38,172 bases of DNA from an uncultured Clostridium sp. (GTDB lineage: Bacteria > Bacillota > Clostridia > TANB77 > CAG-508): NCBI GenBank assembly GCA_947648215.1, contig CANSMW010000017.1:1-38172 (forward strand). Reading direction: 5' to 3'. The position numbers were made by a program, and so were the translations under genes. The notes below the pieces were generated by a model. It worked only from the letters and a program-made list of their open reading frames with translations, was not told the DNA's origin and searched no databases. Shown here piece by piece: positions 28,332 through 38,092 of the stretch. The first letter of the stretch is position 1, and each line of letters opens with the position of its first letter.

Positions 28332-28360
28332 ATCCTAACATAAGGAAAAAGAGTTGTCAA
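28332..28360 (-). promoter_or_regulatory. Promoter of the coiled-coil gene
   Basis: On the minus strand, a perfect TTGACA (28360-28355) and TAGGAT (28337-28332) are spaced by 17 bases. It is divergent from the rplU promoter 42 bases away. Confidence 0.7.
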
Positions 28361-28401
28361 CACATATTTACAAAAAAGCAAAAAACTTACAAAAAAATTG
28401 T

Positions 28402-28430
28402 TTGACAAATACAAATAGATATGATACAAT
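28402..28430 (+). promoter_or_regulatory. rplU promoter
   Basis: Perfect TTGACA and TACAAT spaced by 17 bases. Transcription would begin near 28437, giving a leader of about 95 bases. Confidence 0.8.
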
Positions 28431-28436
28431 ATTTAA

Positions 28437-28530
28437 ATGTAATCCGCTTAATTAAGGTACATAAAGGTTAAATTCGTTTAACTACCTACATTTTTGGATT
28501 AGCGAGTATACAAAAAAGGGAGGTGTACAT
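28437..28530 (+). promoter_or_regulatory. L21-type ribosomal protein leader
   Basis: The leader folds into nested helices: TAATCC near 28440 with GGATTA near 28495, AGGTA with TACCT, and GTTAAA/TTTAAC closing a UUCG-type loop (TTCG). Position and shape fit the Firmicutes L21 leader, in which the ribosomal protein represses its own operon. The assignment is by structure and position only. Confidence 0.6.
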
Positions 28531-28533
28531 AGA

Positions 28534-28899
28534 ATGTACGCAGTAATTGAAAGTTGTGGAAAACAATACAAAGTAGCAGAAGGTGATGTTGTATTTTTCG
28601 AAAAACTTGATGTTGAAGAAAGAAAAAAAGTAACGTTTGATAAAGTTGTTTTAGTTTCCGATGGAGAAAAAATCGAAATTGGAGCTCCTTATGTAAAAGA
28701 CATCAAAGTAGAGGGAAAAGTAATTGCACACGGAAAAGCAAAAAAAATCATTGTTTTCAAATATAAGGCAAAAAAGAATTATAAAAGAAAACAAGGACAC
28801 AGACAACCGTACACAAAGGTTGAAATTACAGGAATTAAAAAGCCAGCTGCAAAGAAAACAGCAGCTAAAGAAGAACCTGCAAAAGTAGAAGAAAAATAA
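28534..28899 (+). CDS. rplU: 50S ribosomal protein L21
   Basis: A 121-residue protein with GGGAGGTG upstream. It begins [20 protein letters not shown] and has the family ending [20 protein letters not shown] before a Lys/Ala/Glu tail (residues about 105-121) longer than in Bacillus subtilis. L21 binds 23S rRNA in the large subunit. It is cotranscribed with rpmA 39 bases downstream. The Prp protease gene that lies between them in many Firmicutes is missing. Confidence 0.95.
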   Translation: MYAVIESCGKQYKVAEGDVVFFEKLDVEERKKVTFDKVVLVSDGEKIEIGAPYVKDIKVEGKVIAHGKAKKIIVFKYKAKKNYKRKQGHRQPYTKVEITGIKKPAAKKTAAKEEPAKVEEK

Positions 28900-28938
28900 G
28901 AGTAAATAAAATCCAACTGATGGAAGGAGTGAGAAAAC

Positions 28939-29214
28939 ATGGCTCATAAGAAAGGTCAAGGTAGTGTCAAAAACGGAAGAGACAGTGAGTCAAAACGTCT
29001 TGGGGTAAAACGTGCAGATGGTCAATTTGTATTAGCAGGAAATATATTAATCAGACAAAGAGGAACTCATATACATCCAGGAAACAATGTAGGAAAAGGT
29101 AGTGATGATACTTTATATGCATTAGTAGATGGAACTGTTAAATTTGAAAGACTAGGAAAAGAGAAAAAGAAAGTAAGTGTTTACCCAAGCGTGGAAACCG
29201 TAGAAGCAAAATAA
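28939..29214 (+). CDS. rpmA: 50S ribosomal protein L27
   Basis: A 91-residue protein with GGAAGGAGTG upstream. It begins directly [20 protein letters not shown], so the mature N-terminus that reaches the peptidyl-transferase centre is encoded without the cleaved extension found in many Firmicutes. This agrees with the missing prp gene. Family segments [19 protein letters not shown] and [15 protein letters not shown] are intact. Confidence 0.95.
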   Translation: MAHKKGQGSVKNGRDSESKRLGVKRADGQFVLAGNILIRQRGTHIHPGNNVGKGSDDTLYALVDGTVKFERLGKEKKKVSVYPSVETVEAK

Positions 29215-29227
29215 ATATGTATCTTAG

Positions 29228-29258
29228 GACAACTCTAGAAAGGAGTTGTCTTTTTTTT
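29228..29258 (+). terminator. Terminator after rpmA
   Basis: GACAACTC and GAGTTGTC pair perfectly around a 7-base loop, followed by eight T's. The -35 of the trpS promoter lies in its right arm. Confidence 0.9.
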
Positions 29259-29274
29259 GAAAATACAGTATAAT
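29246..29274 (+). promoter_or_regulatory. trpS promoter overlapping the rpmA terminator
   Basis: TTGTCT and perfect TATAAT spaced by 17 bases. The -35 is part of the terminator stem and U-tract, a compact arrangement. No T-box-like leader fits in the 35 bases to the start codon. Confidence 0.65.
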
Positions 29275-29308
29275 AGAAATACTTATCATCAAAAAGGGGG
29301 AAACAAAA

Positions 29309-31591
<2,283 letters not shown>

Positions 31592-31799
31592 GTTCTAAGC
31601 AGAAAAAAGTGGAATTTCCCCTTGATAATATTTACCCATAATGGTAAAGTGAAGACATAAATAAGTGTGTACATTGATAATTGAAACGAAAAAAGTATTT
31701 ACAATACTATTGTTATTTATATAACAATACAGAGAAATGTACATATTTATGGAAAAATGTAAACAATAAGAAAAATGAAAAAGGGAGGCAAAAGAGAAG

Positions 31800-31892
31800 A
31801 TGAGAAAATTAAAACAAAATAAAGGTATTACATTAGTAGCTTTGGTGATTACTATCATTGTGTTATTAATTTTAGCAGGAGTAAACATTTAA
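31800..31892 (+). pseudogene. Truncated pilin-like N-terminus
   Basis: ATG 31800, after AAAGGGAGG, starts a 30-residue ORF, MRKLKQNKGITLVALVITII and VLLILAGVNI, then a stop. This is the prepilin leader and hydrophobic helix only. The intact relative at 34335 has the same start followed by TINLTVGQ and 320 more residues, so this looks like the remnant of such a gene. The upstream 31592-31799 holds a perfect inverted repeat (TATTGTTAT...ATAACAATA near 31705-31730) but no gene. Confidence 0.65.
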
Positions 31893-31895
31893 AAT

Positions 31896-31945
31896 AACAA
31901 TGCAGTAATATCAGTACTTTCAAAGGTTGATACTACTGCATTGTT
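31896..31945 (+). repeat. Long hairpin after the truncated pilin gene
   Basis: AACAATGCAGTA and TACTGCATTGTT form a perfect 12-bp stem, continued inside by TATCA/TGATA and a weaker ACTTT/AAGGT. The tail is ACCCTTTTG rather than a pure T-run. Its right arm overlaps the start of the 45-bp direct repeat. Confidence 0.75.
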
Positions 31946-31985
31946 ACCCTTTTGTTACCCACTTAATAAGTCGTAATAGGTTTTA
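31941..31985 (+). repeat. Imperfect 45-bp direct repeat, left copy
   Basis: It shares TTGTTACC(C/T)TTTTGTTACC and CAC at its left, and TAGGTTTTA at its right end, with 34237-34281; the middle differs but has the same length. The element itself contains two TTGTTACC units. The two copies flank the island with the DUF1016 and S66 genes. Confidence 0.65.
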
Positions 31986-32146
31986 CTAAAAAATTTTTAT
32001 ATTTAACATAAATAAAATACAAGAATTTTTTAGATTAGATAACAAATATCTTCAAAAATATAAGAAATTATAAAATTTTATGTTATAATGGAAATGCATC
32101 TAAATATTTGGGACATAATAAAGATAGAAAAAGGAGATTTTTAAAT

Positions 32147-33170
32147 ATGAATGAACCTATTGAAATAAAAAATAATAAAGATTATGAAGAACTTATTAAA
32201 GCTATAGAAAATATAGTTTCAAGTTCAAAAAATAAAATCGCGAATACAATAAATGATACAATGGTTGAAACATATTGGAATATAGGAAAATATATTATTG
32301 AATTTGAACAAAAGGGAAACATAAAAGCGGAATATGGGAAACAACTTTTGGTAAGACTTTCAAAAGATTTAAAATTACGTTTAGGAAAAGGCTGTAGTCG
32401 TTCAAATTTATACAATATGAGAAAAATGTATGAACTATATCCAATTTTCCAACCACTGGCTGGAAAATTGAGTTGGACTAATTTATGCGAAATACTAACA
32501 ATAAGTGATGAATTGGAAAGAGATTTTTATATAGCAGAAGCAAGCAAAGAAAAATGGAGTAAAAGAACTTTAAGACGCCAAATAGAAAGTGGACTTTTTC
32601 TAAAATTAGCAGTTTCTAAAGATAAAAAAGAAATTTTAGATTTAGCTAAAATGGGACAAGAAATAAATGAGCCAAAAGATATTATAAAGAGTATATATAC
32701 ACTAGATTTTTTAAACATAGAAGACAAGACAGATTATTCTGAAAGTCAATTAGAAGAAAAAATTATTGAAAAATTAGAAGATTTTTTACTTGAATTGGGA
32801 AAAGGATTTACATTTGTAGGACGTCAATATCCTATACATATAGGTAATGATTTTTATCATGCTGATTTAGTATTTTATCATAGAATACTAAAGTGTTTTG
32901 TTATTATCGATTTAAAAATTAATAAAGTAAAACATGAAGATATACGGACAAATGAATATGTATATGGGATATTTTGCAACAGAGGAAAATGAAATAGATG
33001 ATAATCCTCCTATTGGAATAATTCTTACAAGAAATAATAATGAATTAGTTGTTGAGTATGCTACTTATAATATGGATACTAATTTGTTCGTTTCAAAATA
33101 TGAATTATACCTACCAAATAAAGAAGAGTTGAAGAAGTTAGTTGACAAAATTATAAATGAAGATAAATAA
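32147..33170 (+). CDS. DUF1016 (YhcG-type) PD-(D/E)XK nuclease, read through a +1 CGG site
   Basis: About 340 residues, normal for the family; ATG 32147 lies about 11 bases after AAGGAG. The N-terminal domain shows NTINDTMVETYWNIGKYIIE, LRLGKGCSRSNLYNMRKMYE and LSWTNLCEILTI. The C-terminal nuclease shows ELGKGFTFVGRQYPIHIGND, YHADLVFYHR and CFVIIDLKI with the D-(E/D)-x-K-like core. Codon 267 is CGG (ATA-CGG-ACA); skipping C32945 gives EDIGQMNMYMGYF, where GQMN.Y is the family's best conserved block, followed by PPIGIILTRNN. Zero frame stops at 32992. Such nucleases are common in defence or mobile regions, and repeats flank this one. Confidence 0.88.
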
Positions 33171-33202
33171 TAAATGAAAATATATGTGGAGGGAAAACTA
33201 CT

Positions 33203-34198
33203 ATGAATAAAATTATACCAAATAAGTTAAAGATAGGTGATGAAATAAGAGTAATTGCACCATCGAGAAGTATGAAAATTCTAAGTGAAGAAGTAATCGA
33301 AATAGCCAAAAGCAGATTAGAACAAATGGGCTTTAAAGTTACATTTGGAAAAAATGTTATGAATTCAATCAACGATGATTTTGGATGTGCAAGTATAGTA
33401 GATAGAGTAGAAGATTTACATGATGCATTCAAAGACAAAAATGTTAAAGCAATTTTAACAGTAATAGGTGGTTATAATATAAATCAATTATTGGATTATA
33501 TTGATTATAATTTGATAAAAGAAAATCCTAAAATTATATGTGGATTTTCAGATATAACAGCACTTAGTAATGCAATTTATGCAAAGACAGGATTAATTAC
33601 TTATTATGGACCACATTTCTCTAGTTTTGGAATGAAATATGGATTTGATTATACTATGAATTATTTCAAAGATATGCTAATGAATAATAAAGATATTAGC
33701 ATAGAAAGTTCAACAGAGTGGAGTGATGATTCTTGGTATAAAAATCAAGAAGATAGAGAATTTATAAAAAATGATGGTATGAAAATAATTAATTATGGAA
33801 AAGGAGAAGGTACAATAATAGGTGGGAATTTATGTACTTTAAATTTATTACAAGGAACAGAATATATGCCAAATGTAAATAATAGCATTCTTTTTTTAGA
33901 AGATGATGACCTTGTGGGAAATGAATTTATAAGAGAATTTGATAGAGATTTACAATCTTTATTACATCATTTAAAGGGAAATGGTATAAAAGGAATTGTG
34001 ATTGGAAGAGCAGAAAAAGGAGCTAGTATGAATTTTAAAAAGTGGAAAGAAATTATTGAAACAAAAAAAGAAATTATAAATATACCTGTTATTATAAATG
34101 CAAATTTTGGTCACACAACTCCAATTTTTACATTTCCAATTGGAGGGTATGCAACAATAGATGCAACTGAAACAGTAAAAATGAAAATAGACAATTAA
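33203..34198 (+). CDS. S66-family LD-carboxypeptidase / MccF-like peptidase
   Basis: A 331-residue protein with TGGAGGG upstream. The N-terminus LKIGDEIRVIAPSRSM is typical of S66. The catalytic Ser is in ICGFSDITALSNAI, the Glu in ILFLEDDD and the His in NFGHTTPIFTFPIGG. Members either trim cell-wall tetrapeptides or inactivate peptide-nucleotide antibiotics (MccF). Pairing with a nuclease gene on a small island makes a self-protection role possible, but the sequence cannot decide. The frame is intact with no CGG. Confidence 0.88.
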   Translation: MNKIIPNKLKIGDEIRVIAPSRSMKILSEEVIEIAKSRLEQMGFKVTFGKNVMNSINDDFGCASIVDRVEDLHDAFKDKNVKAILTVIGGYNINQLLDYIDYNLIKENPKIICGFSDITALSNAIYAKTGLITYYGPHFSSFGMKYGFDYTMNYFKDMLMNNKDISIESSTEWSDDSWYKNQEDREFIKNDGMKIINYGKGEGTIIGGNLCTLNLLQGTEYMPNVNNSILFLEDDDLVGNEFIREFDRDLQSLLHHLKGNGIKGIVIGRAEKGASMNFKKWKEIIETKKEIINIPVIINANFGHTTPIFTFPIGGYATIDATETVKMKIDN

Positions 34199-34236
34199 AA
34201 AAGGATATACTAAATTAAGTTACAATATGAATAAAT

Positions 34237-34281
34237 TTGTTACCTTTTTGTTACCCACCACATAGTTTTGTGTAGGTTTTA
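34237..34281 (+). repeat. Imperfect 45-bp direct repeat, right copy
   Basis: This is the partner of 31941-31985. Its middle part can form a small hairpin (CACA/TGTG around TAGTTT). It ends about 50 bases before the start of the intact pilin-like gene, while the left copy begins about 50 bases after the truncated one. Confidence 0.65.
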
Positions 34282-34334
34282 TCAAGTGGCGGAACAAATG
34301 TAGAAAAATGATAAAACATAGGAGGAAAATAGAG

Positions 34335-35435
34335 ATGAGAGGTATTAGAGGAATTACATTGATTGCTTTGGTTATAACAATAATTATATTACTTATTTTA
34401 GCAGGAATTACAATAAACTTAACAGTGGGACAAAGAGGAATATTAACAAGAGCACAGGAAGCAGGTAGGAATTATCAAGAGGCAGCAAGAAAAGAAGATG
34501 AAGACTTATCGAAATTTTTAGGAGAGGCAGATAATATCATAGTAGGAATAGGAGGAAATAGTTCTTCTACAGAGGATAAATATACAATGATAGATGGAGT
34601 ACCAGTACCAAAAGGATTTGAACATACAGATGGGACAAAGGAAACAGGATTTGTAATAAAAGATAATAGTGGAACTGAGACAGATGGAAATGAGTTTGTA
34701 TGGGTGCCATGTACCGAGGATGGGGCGAATGGAAGTATAAAATATGACCGATATGCATTTTCGAGAGATGGATGGAAATTAACACAAACAAAATCTGGTG
34801 AAGAAATAAAGGTGAATGAACATGGGACAGAATATAGTTTTACAGAAATAATGCCAAGTATTGAACTAAATAGCATCAAAAAATATGGAGGATTTTATAT
34901 TGGAAGATATGAAGTAGGGATTGAAGGATGTGATGAAGAAGTAAAAACAAGTAATAGCAATAATGAAACGAATTGGACAGGATATAGTAATGGGAAAGCA
35001 GTAGTACAAGCAAATAAACAAGTGTGGAATTATATCACAAGGGACATGGCAAAAATAGTAGCAGAAGGAATGTATGAAAACAATAATGCAGTAATTAGTC
35101 GATTGTGTAATAGTTATGTATGGGATACAGTATTACAATTTATAGAGATAAAAAATGTAGGATATTCAACGAATAGTGAAGGGGATAATTATTCAGGAAG
35201 TTTAAAACATACAGGAGTAGGAAGTATAGCAAGAAATAATATATACGATATGGGAGGAAATGTAGCAGAATGGACAACAGAGGTTTGCAGTCTCCAAGAC
35301 TACCCTTGTACGAAGCGTGGGGGTGGTTATGGATTTGACGCAAGTGACCGTCCAGCAGGTCTTCGCACTAATGATGATGAGACGCTTGCCAACGACTTTA
35401 TAGGGCTTCGTCTTACTTTATATGTAGGAATGTAA
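34335..35435 (+). CDS. Pilin-like protein with FGE-sulfatase/C-type-lectin domain (possible DGR target)
   Basis: A 366-residue protein; ATG 34335 follows AGGAGG. Residues 1-30 are a type IV pilin-like leader and helix (RGIRGITLIALVITIIILLI), with Ala where most pilins have Glu5. From about residue 85 comes a formylglycine-generating-enzyme-like fold: EFVWVPC, GGFYIGRYEVG, IYDMGGNVAEWTTE, RGGGYGFDA, PAGLRTN, and the end DFIGLRLTLYV. This fold and ending are those of variable proteins in diversity-generating retroelements. The last 150 bases (35283-35432) are visibly more GC-rich with different codons (CGT, CTT, GAC), as expected for a cassette copied from a template. No reverse transcriptase is in the window. 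The protein is probably displayed at the surface. Confidence 0.75.
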   Translation: MRGIRGITLIALVITIIILLILAGITINLTVGQRGILTRAQEAGRNYQEAARKEDEDLSKFLGEADNIIVGIGGNSSSTEDKYTMIDGVPVPKGFEHTDGTKETGFVIKDNSGTETDGNEFVWVPCTEDGANGSIKYDRYAFSRDGWKLTQTKSGEEIKVNEHGTEYSFTEIMPSIELNSIKKYGGFYIGRYEVGIEGCDEEVKTSNSNNETNWTGYSNGKAVVQANKQVWNYITRDMAKIVAEGMYENNNAVISRLCNSYVWDTVLQFIEIKNVGYSTNSEGDNYSGSLKHTGVGSIARNNIYDMGGNVAEWTTEVCSLQDYPCTKRGGGYGFDASDRPAGLRTNDDETLANDFIGLRLTLYVGM

Positions 35436-35483
35436 GCTAAAGAAATACAATACTAACGTATGACAAACTTTTTTAAAAAAGTT

Positions 35484-35497
35484 CAAACTTTTGTTTG
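35484..35497 (+). promoter_or_regulatory. LexA box-like operator
   Basis: CAAAC-TTTT-GTTTG is a perfect palindrome that follows the Gram-positive SOS box plan (CGAAC-N4-GTTCG) with one change mirrored on each side. It overlaps the -35 of the lexA promoter. A second palindrome, AACTTTTTTAAAAAAGTT, lies just upstream. Confidence 0.7.
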
Positions 35498-35523
35498 ACT
35501 TTTTCTTTTTTTTGTGATACGAT
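35495..35523 (+). promoter_or_regulatory. lexA promoter
   Basis: TTGACT and TACGAT spaced by 17 bases, 30 bases before the lexA start. The overlapping operator predicts autorepression. Confidence 0.7.
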
Positions 35524-35554
35524 TATGACAAATAAAAAAAGGGAGTGATTTGGT

Positions 35555-36211
35555 TTGAAGAAAAAAGATCCAAATGAATTAGGAAAAAGAGAAAAAGCAA
35601 TCTTAAAATTTATTGAAAAACAAATAGCAATAAATAGCTATCCACCATCTGTTAGAGAAATTGGAAAAGCAGTTGGACTAAAATCAACCGCAACTGTACA
35701 TGGTTATCTTGCGAAATTAGAAGAAAAAGGATACATTAAAAAAGAATCCCAAAAAGGAAGAACCTTAAAATTATTAAAAGGAGGACTAGGAGAAAACAAA
35801 AATCAAACACAAATAAAAGAATTCTATTCAGGAAAAGAAATGGTTGAAGTACCAGTCATCGGAAAAATCACAGCAGGAGCACCAATTCTAGCAGTAGAAA
35901 ATATTACCGATACTTTCCCAATTCCAATTGACTTCGTAGGAAACAGTGAATCTTTCATGTTAACCGTTAGAGGAGAAAGTATGATAGAGGCTGGAATTTT
36001 AGATGGAGACTATATTCTAGTAAAAAGACAAGAAAGTGCCAACAATGGAGAAATTGTGGTAGCTTTAATCGAAGATGAAGCAACAGTAAAAACGTTCTAT
36101 AAAGAAACCGAACATATTCGTTTACAACCAGAAAATTCTACCATGGACCCAATCATCGTACCAGACTGTAAAATACTTGGAAAAGTATCTGGAGTATTTC
36201 GTAAAATGTAA
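35555..36211 (+). CDS. lexA: SOS repressor LexA
   Basis: A 218-residue protein with a TTG start at 35555, chosen because AAAGGGAGTG lies about 8 bases upstream and the helix-turn-helix then starts in place ([30 protein letters not shown]). The cleavage site is [12 protein letters not shown] (Ala-Gly), the catalytic Ser is in [17 protein letters not shown], and the Lys is in EATVKTFY. It represses DNA-damage genes until RecA-stimulated self-cleavage. The insert between the domains (residues about 75-100) is longer than in E. coli. It ends before a bidirectional terminator. Confidence 0.95.
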   Translation: MKKKDPNELGKREKAILKFIEKQIAINSYPPSVREIGKAVGLKSTATVHGYLAKLEEKGYIKKESQKGRTLKLLKGGLGENKNQTQIKEFYSGKEMVEVPVIGKITAGAPILAVENITDTFPIPIDFVGNSESFMLTVRGESMIEAGILDGDYILVKRQESANNGEIVVALIEDEATVKTFYKETEHIRLQPENSTMDPIIVPDCKILGKVSGVFRKM

Positions 36212-36218
36212 AAGAAAA

Positions 36219-36247
36219 AAGGCTCAACCTAAGGTTGAACCTTTTTT
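36219..36247. terminator. Bidirectional terminator between lexA and the Cys-rich gene
   Basis: AAGGCTCAACC and GGTTGAACCTT pair with one mismatch around TAA, with A- and T-runs on both sides. The stop of the minus-strand gene lies in the stem. Confidence 0.85.
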
Positions 36248-36402
36248 CCTTGTTTGATACAAGATGAACCATACGAAAAAAGACATTTCTTGCAAGTTCC
36301 CTTACAAACTTTACAATGAGCCCGCTCCATACAAACAATACAACTAGAGGGCGCATGATATCCATCTGGATATTTGCATGAATTTAAAATTACTTTATCC
36401 AT
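36229..36402 (-). CDS. Small Cys-rich protein
   Basis: A 57-residue ORF on the minus strand with a good promoter (36439-36467) and terminator. It begins MDKVILNSCKYPDGYHAP and continues with paired cysteines (CIVC, CKVC, CKKC and others, nine Cys in total), suggesting zinc or iron-sulphur binding. Codon 27 is CGG (36324-36322, GAG-CGG-GCT). Here the zero frame makes sense, because the cysteine pattern continues to the stop, while the +1 frame gives unrelated sequence running into antisense lexA. It is therefore an apparent exception to the CGG rule in this window. The ribosome site (AGAGAGG) is about 13 bases away, so expression is uncertain. Confidence 0.55.
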   Translation of the reverse strand: MDKVILNSCKYPDGYHAPSSCIVCMERAHCKVCKGTCKKCLFSYGSSCIKQGKKVQP

Positions 36403-36438
36403 GACAATTTAAGAACCTCTCTTTCTTGATTTTTACTT

Positions 36439-36467
36439 ATTATATCAAAGAATAATAAGTAATTCAA
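36439..36467 (-). promoter_or_regulatory. Promoter of the Cys-rich gene
   Basis: On the minus strand, TTGAAT (36467-36462) and perfect TATAAT (36444-36439) are spaced by 17 bases. Confidence 0.65.
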
Positions 36468-36640
36468 TAAATAGAAAAAATATTTATTGTTTAGATATAT
36501 AGGAAATAAGTTAAGGCTGAAATGTAACAAAATAGTATAGAAATAAAGCAAGTAAACATTACGTTTTTATGTAAACAGTATTACAATAAAAGTATAGTTA
36601 TTAAAAAATCATCAACCGAGTAAGGTTAAAGGAGGAGACA

Positions 36641-37045
36641 ATGAAAATTCAATTTGATTCACGTAATGGAGCAATGGGAGCAGCCTATGCATATGTTGTA
36701 AATGCTATTCCATGGAAAGATGGTTCAGGCAGTTACTATATGTGGAACATCACAATCCGGAATGTAGAAAATGAGGAAAAGGTAAAAGACTTGACAAGCA
36801 TAGAAATTTTCTGTCAAGATATTCCCGTTTTAAAGATGGAAAAGGTGTTCGAATGGCTGACTAAAAATGCCGAAGGGACAGCGGACGAAATAAAGCAGTA
36901 CATTAGGGGGAATCTTTCACGCCGGAAATGTAATGTGTACAAGATGACAGGCGTGGGGAGCAGTATGAAAATTGTGGAGCAGTCTAAAGGCGCTGGTACA
37001 CCAGAATTGAAGTATCCCGGAAGTAGAGATGATGAATTGGATTAA
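36641..37045 (+). CDS. Foreign-looking hypothetical protein with two in-frame CGG codons
   Basis: A 134-residue protein with AAAGGAGGAG upstream, beginning MKIQFDSRNGAMGAAYAYVV. No family is recognised; it is a mixed alpha/beta sequence with a Gly/Ser-rich end. Codon use differs from all neighbours (CCC, GGG, CTG, CGC, AGG, CAG, GTG) and GC is higher, pointing to recent transfer. It has CGG at 36758-36760 and 36923-36925, both read as Arg in the open frame. If CGG caused +1 shifting, translation would stop two codons after the first one, so this gene may not be expressed correctly in this host. The promoter is unclear; direct repeats GTAAACA lie near 36552-36580. Confidence 0.65.
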   Translation: MKIQFDSRNGAMGAAYAYVVNAIPWKDGSGSYYMWNITIRNVENEEKVKDLTSIEIFCQDIPVLKMEKVFEWLTKNAEGTADEIKQYIRGNLSRRKCNVYKMTGVGSSMKIVEQSKGAGTPELKYPGSRDDELD

Positions 37046-37052
37046 AAAAATG

Positions 37053-37080
37053 CGAGACGCGATATGCGTCTCGTGTTCTT
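37053..37080 (+). terminator. GC-rich terminator
   Basis: CGAGACGC and GCGTCTCG pair perfectly around GATAT, then TGTTCTTTC. It lies between convergent genes, after the foreign-looking gene. Confidence 0.75.
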
Positions 37081-37085
37081 TCATT

Positions 37086-37493
37086 CTAACGTTTACTAAA
37101 TTGAGGTGCACGGCGTGCTTTTTTAAGACCGTATTTCTTTCTTTCTTTCATACGAGGATCTCTTGTTAAGAATCCATTTGTCTTTAAATCTGGTCTAAAT
37201 TCACTGTTTGCTTCGTTTAATGCTCTTGCAATACCATGGCGGATTGCTCCTGCCTGACCAGTGTATCCTCCACCAGTTACGGTACAAATAACATCGTATT
37301 TTGCAAGTGTATTGGTAATGGTTAATGGTTGTCTTACAATTACTTTTAAAGTTTCTAATCCAAAATATTCATCAATATTTCTACCATTTATAGTAATTAC
37401 TCCAGTTCCTTCTACTAAGCGAACTCTTGCAATTGAACTTTTTCTTCTACCTGTACCATAGAACATCATTTTTTCTTTTTTTGCTTTAGGCAT
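37086..37493 (-). CDS. rpsI: 30S ribosomal protein S9
   Basis: A 135-residue protein; ATG 37493 follows AAGGAGG on the minus strand. It has [40 protein letters not shown] and the C-terminal [17 protein letters not shown] tail that reaches the P site of the ribosome. It is the second gene of the rplM-rpsI operon, 22 bases after rplM. The frame is intact. Confidence 0.95.
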   Translation of the reverse strand: MPKAKKEKMMFYGTGRRKSSIARVRLVEGTGVITINGRNIDEYFGLETLKVIVRQPLTITNTLAKYDVICTVTGGGYTGQAGAIRHGIARALNEANSEFRPDLKTNGFLTRDPRMKERKKYGLKKARRAPQFSKR

Positions 37494-37515
37494 TTCATTT
37501 TCCTCCTTAACCTTT

Positions 37516-37950
37516 CTAGAATTCCCATTTTTCTGGTTTTTGTGCTTCGTTTTCATGTACATCACCAGCATATAATCTTAATTTCTTCACCATTTGTCTA
37601 CCTAAACTATTGTGTGGTAACATTCCTTTTACAGCATGCATCATGGCTTTTTCTGGGTTTTTTGCAAGTAAGTCTCTTGCCACAATTTCTTTCATTCCTC
37701 CTATGTAACCAGAATGATGTCTGTAAACTTTTTGGTCTAATTTATGACCAGTTAAAATCACTTTTGAACAATTTAAAATAATGACATGATCACCAGCATC
37801 CATATTTGGTGTATAGGTTGGTTTGTGTTTTCCTCTTAATAGTTTAGCAGCTTCAGTTGCAACTCTACCTAAAGGTTTGCCTTCCGCATCGATGATATAC
37901 CATTTTCTTTCAATTTCTTCTTTTTTGATACTGTATGTTGTATTATTCAT
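37516..37950 (-). CDS. rplM: 50S ribosomal protein L13
   Basis: A 144-residue protein, ATG 37950 with GGAGGG upstream. Typical segments are [40 protein letters not shown] and [12 protein letters not shown]. It is an early assembly protein of the large subunit, cotranscribed with rpsI behind an L13-type leader. Confidence 0.95.
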   Translation of the reverse strand: MNNTTYSIKKEEIERKWYIIDAEGKPLGRVATEAAKLLRGKHKPTYTPNMDAGDHVIILNCSKVILTGHKLDQKVYRHHSGYIGGMKEIVARDLLAKNPEKAMMHAVKGMLPHNSLGRQMVKKLRLYAGDVHENEAQKPEKWEF

Positions 37951-37995
37951 GGTAATAAATACCCTCCATTCTTAAATTTCTATCATTTTCTTTTG

Positions 37996-38048
37996 GTTAG
38001 AAATGCTCTATAAACTACCGGGGAGAAGTTTATACATCACTTTCTAAC
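37996..38048 (-). promoter_or_regulatory. L13-type ribosomal protein leader
   Basis: On the minus strand GTTAGAAA and TTTCTAAC pair perfectly, enclosing TATAAACT/AGTTTATA around a C/G-rich loop (TCTCCCCGGT). The two stacked helices about 50 bases before rplM fit the Firmicutes L13 leader, thought to mediate autoregulation by L13. Confidence 0.65.
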
Positions 38049-38063
38049 ACAGAATGCTTACTT

Positions 38064-38092
38064 ATTCTAATACAAATTAAGGAAAAAGTCAA
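38064..38092 (-). promoter_or_regulatory. rplM-rpsI promoter
   Basis: On the minus strand TTGACT (38092-38087) and TAGAAT (38069-38064) are spaced by 17 bases. Nothing else is seen to the window's right edge. Confidence 0.75.
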
